From assembly GCA_041650805.1 (NCBI GenBank), contig JBAZKM010000009.1, positions 33,261 through 97,260 of the forward strand: a stretch of 64,000 nucleotides of DNA, read 5' to 3'. Source of the stretch: Candidatus Omnitrophota bacterium (GTDB lineage Bacteria > Omnitrophota > Gorgyraeia > 2-01-FULL-45-10). The position numbers were made by a program, and so were the translations under genes. Of the stretch, positions 63,494 to 64,000 are shown one piece after another. The number at the start of each line of letters is the position of its first letter. Positions within the stretch are counted from its first letter, which is position 1. Under the pieces are notes generated by a model, which ran no database searches, was not told the DNA's origin, and saw nothing but the letters and a program-made list of their open reading frames with translations.

Positions 63494-63522
63494 AAGATAA
63501 CACATCTCCCCTTATATGTCAA
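63494..63522 (-). promoter_or_regulatory. Main sigma70-type promoter of the cluster
   Basis: On the minus strand a perfect TTGACA (63517-63522) is followed after 17 bases by TATCTT (63494-63499). It is the only good promoter between the left-directed genes and the non-coding region and would drive the regulator and the genes below it. Confidence 0.7.
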
Positions 63523-63851
63523 TATATATGTATATAATAGTCAAATTTTTACGGGTCCTGCCGCTCCTCCGGACATGGCCATCTCGGCCAGGGGGTTTCG
63601 CCTAATTTTGCTATCAAGAGCATCCATAGTTATATTGGCTATCTCCTTTTATCCGTTCTTAGGCATATAGCTTTCGCTTCATATATTTGAGAAGTGGTTA
63701 TAGTCTTAGCAAAATTTATACGGCTCAACCCCCATGGCCTCGTGGCCATGTCCTACAATACAAATAGGAGTCTGACCATAGGTCCTTTCAATGAGGAGCG
63801 AAAAATTTTCTGAGGTGGGAACTGGGTAAAAAAAGCAAAATTTTTACGGGT
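63523..63851. other. AT-rich non-coding region upstream of the operon
   Basis: I see no gene here. It holds a short direct repeat, AAATTTTTACGGGT, at 63543-63556 and again inside 63838-63851, with a degenerate copy near 63711-63724. A perfect inverted repeat CATGGCC-TCGT-GGCCATG lies at 63733-63750. A 12-codon frame with an ATG at 63791 on the plus strand (ending 63829) has no convincing ribosome-binding site. The base composition is much lower in GC than the operon. Confidence 0.6.
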
Positions 63852-64000
63852 GATCCCAAATTTTTATAAAGGAAAAATTTGGGATAAGCTATGGCTATTA
63901 AAATACTAAAATTTCACAGAGGAAATTTTAGTATGATCCCAAATTTTTATAAAGGAAAAATTTGGGATAATCTATAGGCTATTAAAATACTAAAATTTCA
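63852..64000. repeat. Tandem repeat of paired hairpins (83-base period), running off the edge
   Basis: The unit starting GATCCCAAATTTTTATAAAG at 63852 recurs at 63935. Each unit contains two perfect hairpins: ATCCCAAATTTTT/AAAAATTTGGGAT with a seven-base loop, and TACTAAAATTTC/GAAATTTTAGTA with a six-base loop. The second copy is cut by the window end, so the number of units is unknown. Loops are purine-rich (ATAAAGG, ACAGAG). Function unknown. Confidence 0.85.

Noticed and set aside
63733..63750. CATGGCC-TCGT-GGCCATG as an intrinsic terminator
   Set aside because: The stem is only seven pairs and no run of T follows it on either strand.
63852..64000. CRISPR array
   Set aside because: The repeat unit itself contains two hairpins and is copied whole with an 83-base period; there are no variable spacers between short conserved repeats and no cas genes.

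Overview
The window is a 64-kb stretch of a GC-rich bacterial genome that is almost wholly one surface-glycan biosynthesis locus. From position 63435 down to 1 every gene I can support (58) lies on the minus strand. Gaps are tiny, and start and stop codons overlap repeatedly (ATGA, TGATG or TAATG). There are no rRNA, tRNA, transposase, integrase or CRISPR signals. Lipid-exporter-like ABC transport, GT9 and nonulosonate genes suggest a Gram-negative-type envelope. The mix of radical SAM, B12 radical SAM, heparinase-like, AsnB and deacetylase genes recalls envelope loci of uncultured lineages such as Omnitrophota; that assignment is an impression, not a demonstration.

Layout in transcription order (high to low coordinates). 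64000-63436: AT-rich non-coding DNA with tandem hairpins, then a promoter and an 18-bp palindrome in front of a GbsR/MarR-type regulator (62941-63435). 62944-54425: Fe-alcohol dehydrogenase, sugar aminotransferase, NeuA, NeuB, NeuC, a sugar N-formyltransferase, a CBS-SDR fusion and a second aminotransferase, readable as a CMP-nonulosonate pathway, probably N-formylated. 54412-44851: B12 radical SAM, GT-B-like proteins, a second radical SAM/SPASM protein, a second cytidylyltransferase with aminotransferase, two acyltransferases and an SDR. 44837-41614: 2-hydroxyacid dehydrogenase, methyltransferase, cyclase-family hydrolase and HAD phosphatase. 41602-33672: heparinase-like protein, AsnB, GT2, GT4, polysaccharide deacetylase and GNAT. 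33615-24699: an internal promoter, then radical SAM, GT9, SDR, split transketolase, three methyltransferases, another radical SAM and a DegT aminotransferase. 24712-7028: WbuC cupin, sulfotransferase, B12 radical SAM, a stand-alone AICAR transformylase, APS kinase, AsnB-like amidotransferase, aldehyde dehydrogenase, DMT transporter, three radical SAM/SPASM proteins, class II aldolase, an aminotransferase-like protein without its PLP lysine, a nucleoside phosphorylase, ATP sulfurylase and a TIGR04372-type glycosyltransferase. 7022-1: ABC exporter, two large membrane proteins and, behind its own promoter, a GT4 enzyme cut by the window edge.

How the genes fit together (inference): sugar nucleotides are aminated, formylated, acetylated, methylated and amidated, and some are converted to CMP-nonulosonates. 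ATP sulfurylase plus APS kinase would supply PAPS to the sulfotransferase. Eight radical SAM proteins suggest radical-based sugar or peptide editing not normally seen on this scale in a glycan locus. Glycosyltransferases and the ABC exporter would assemble and move the product. No Wzx/Wzy pair or initiating phosphoglycosyltransferase is visible.
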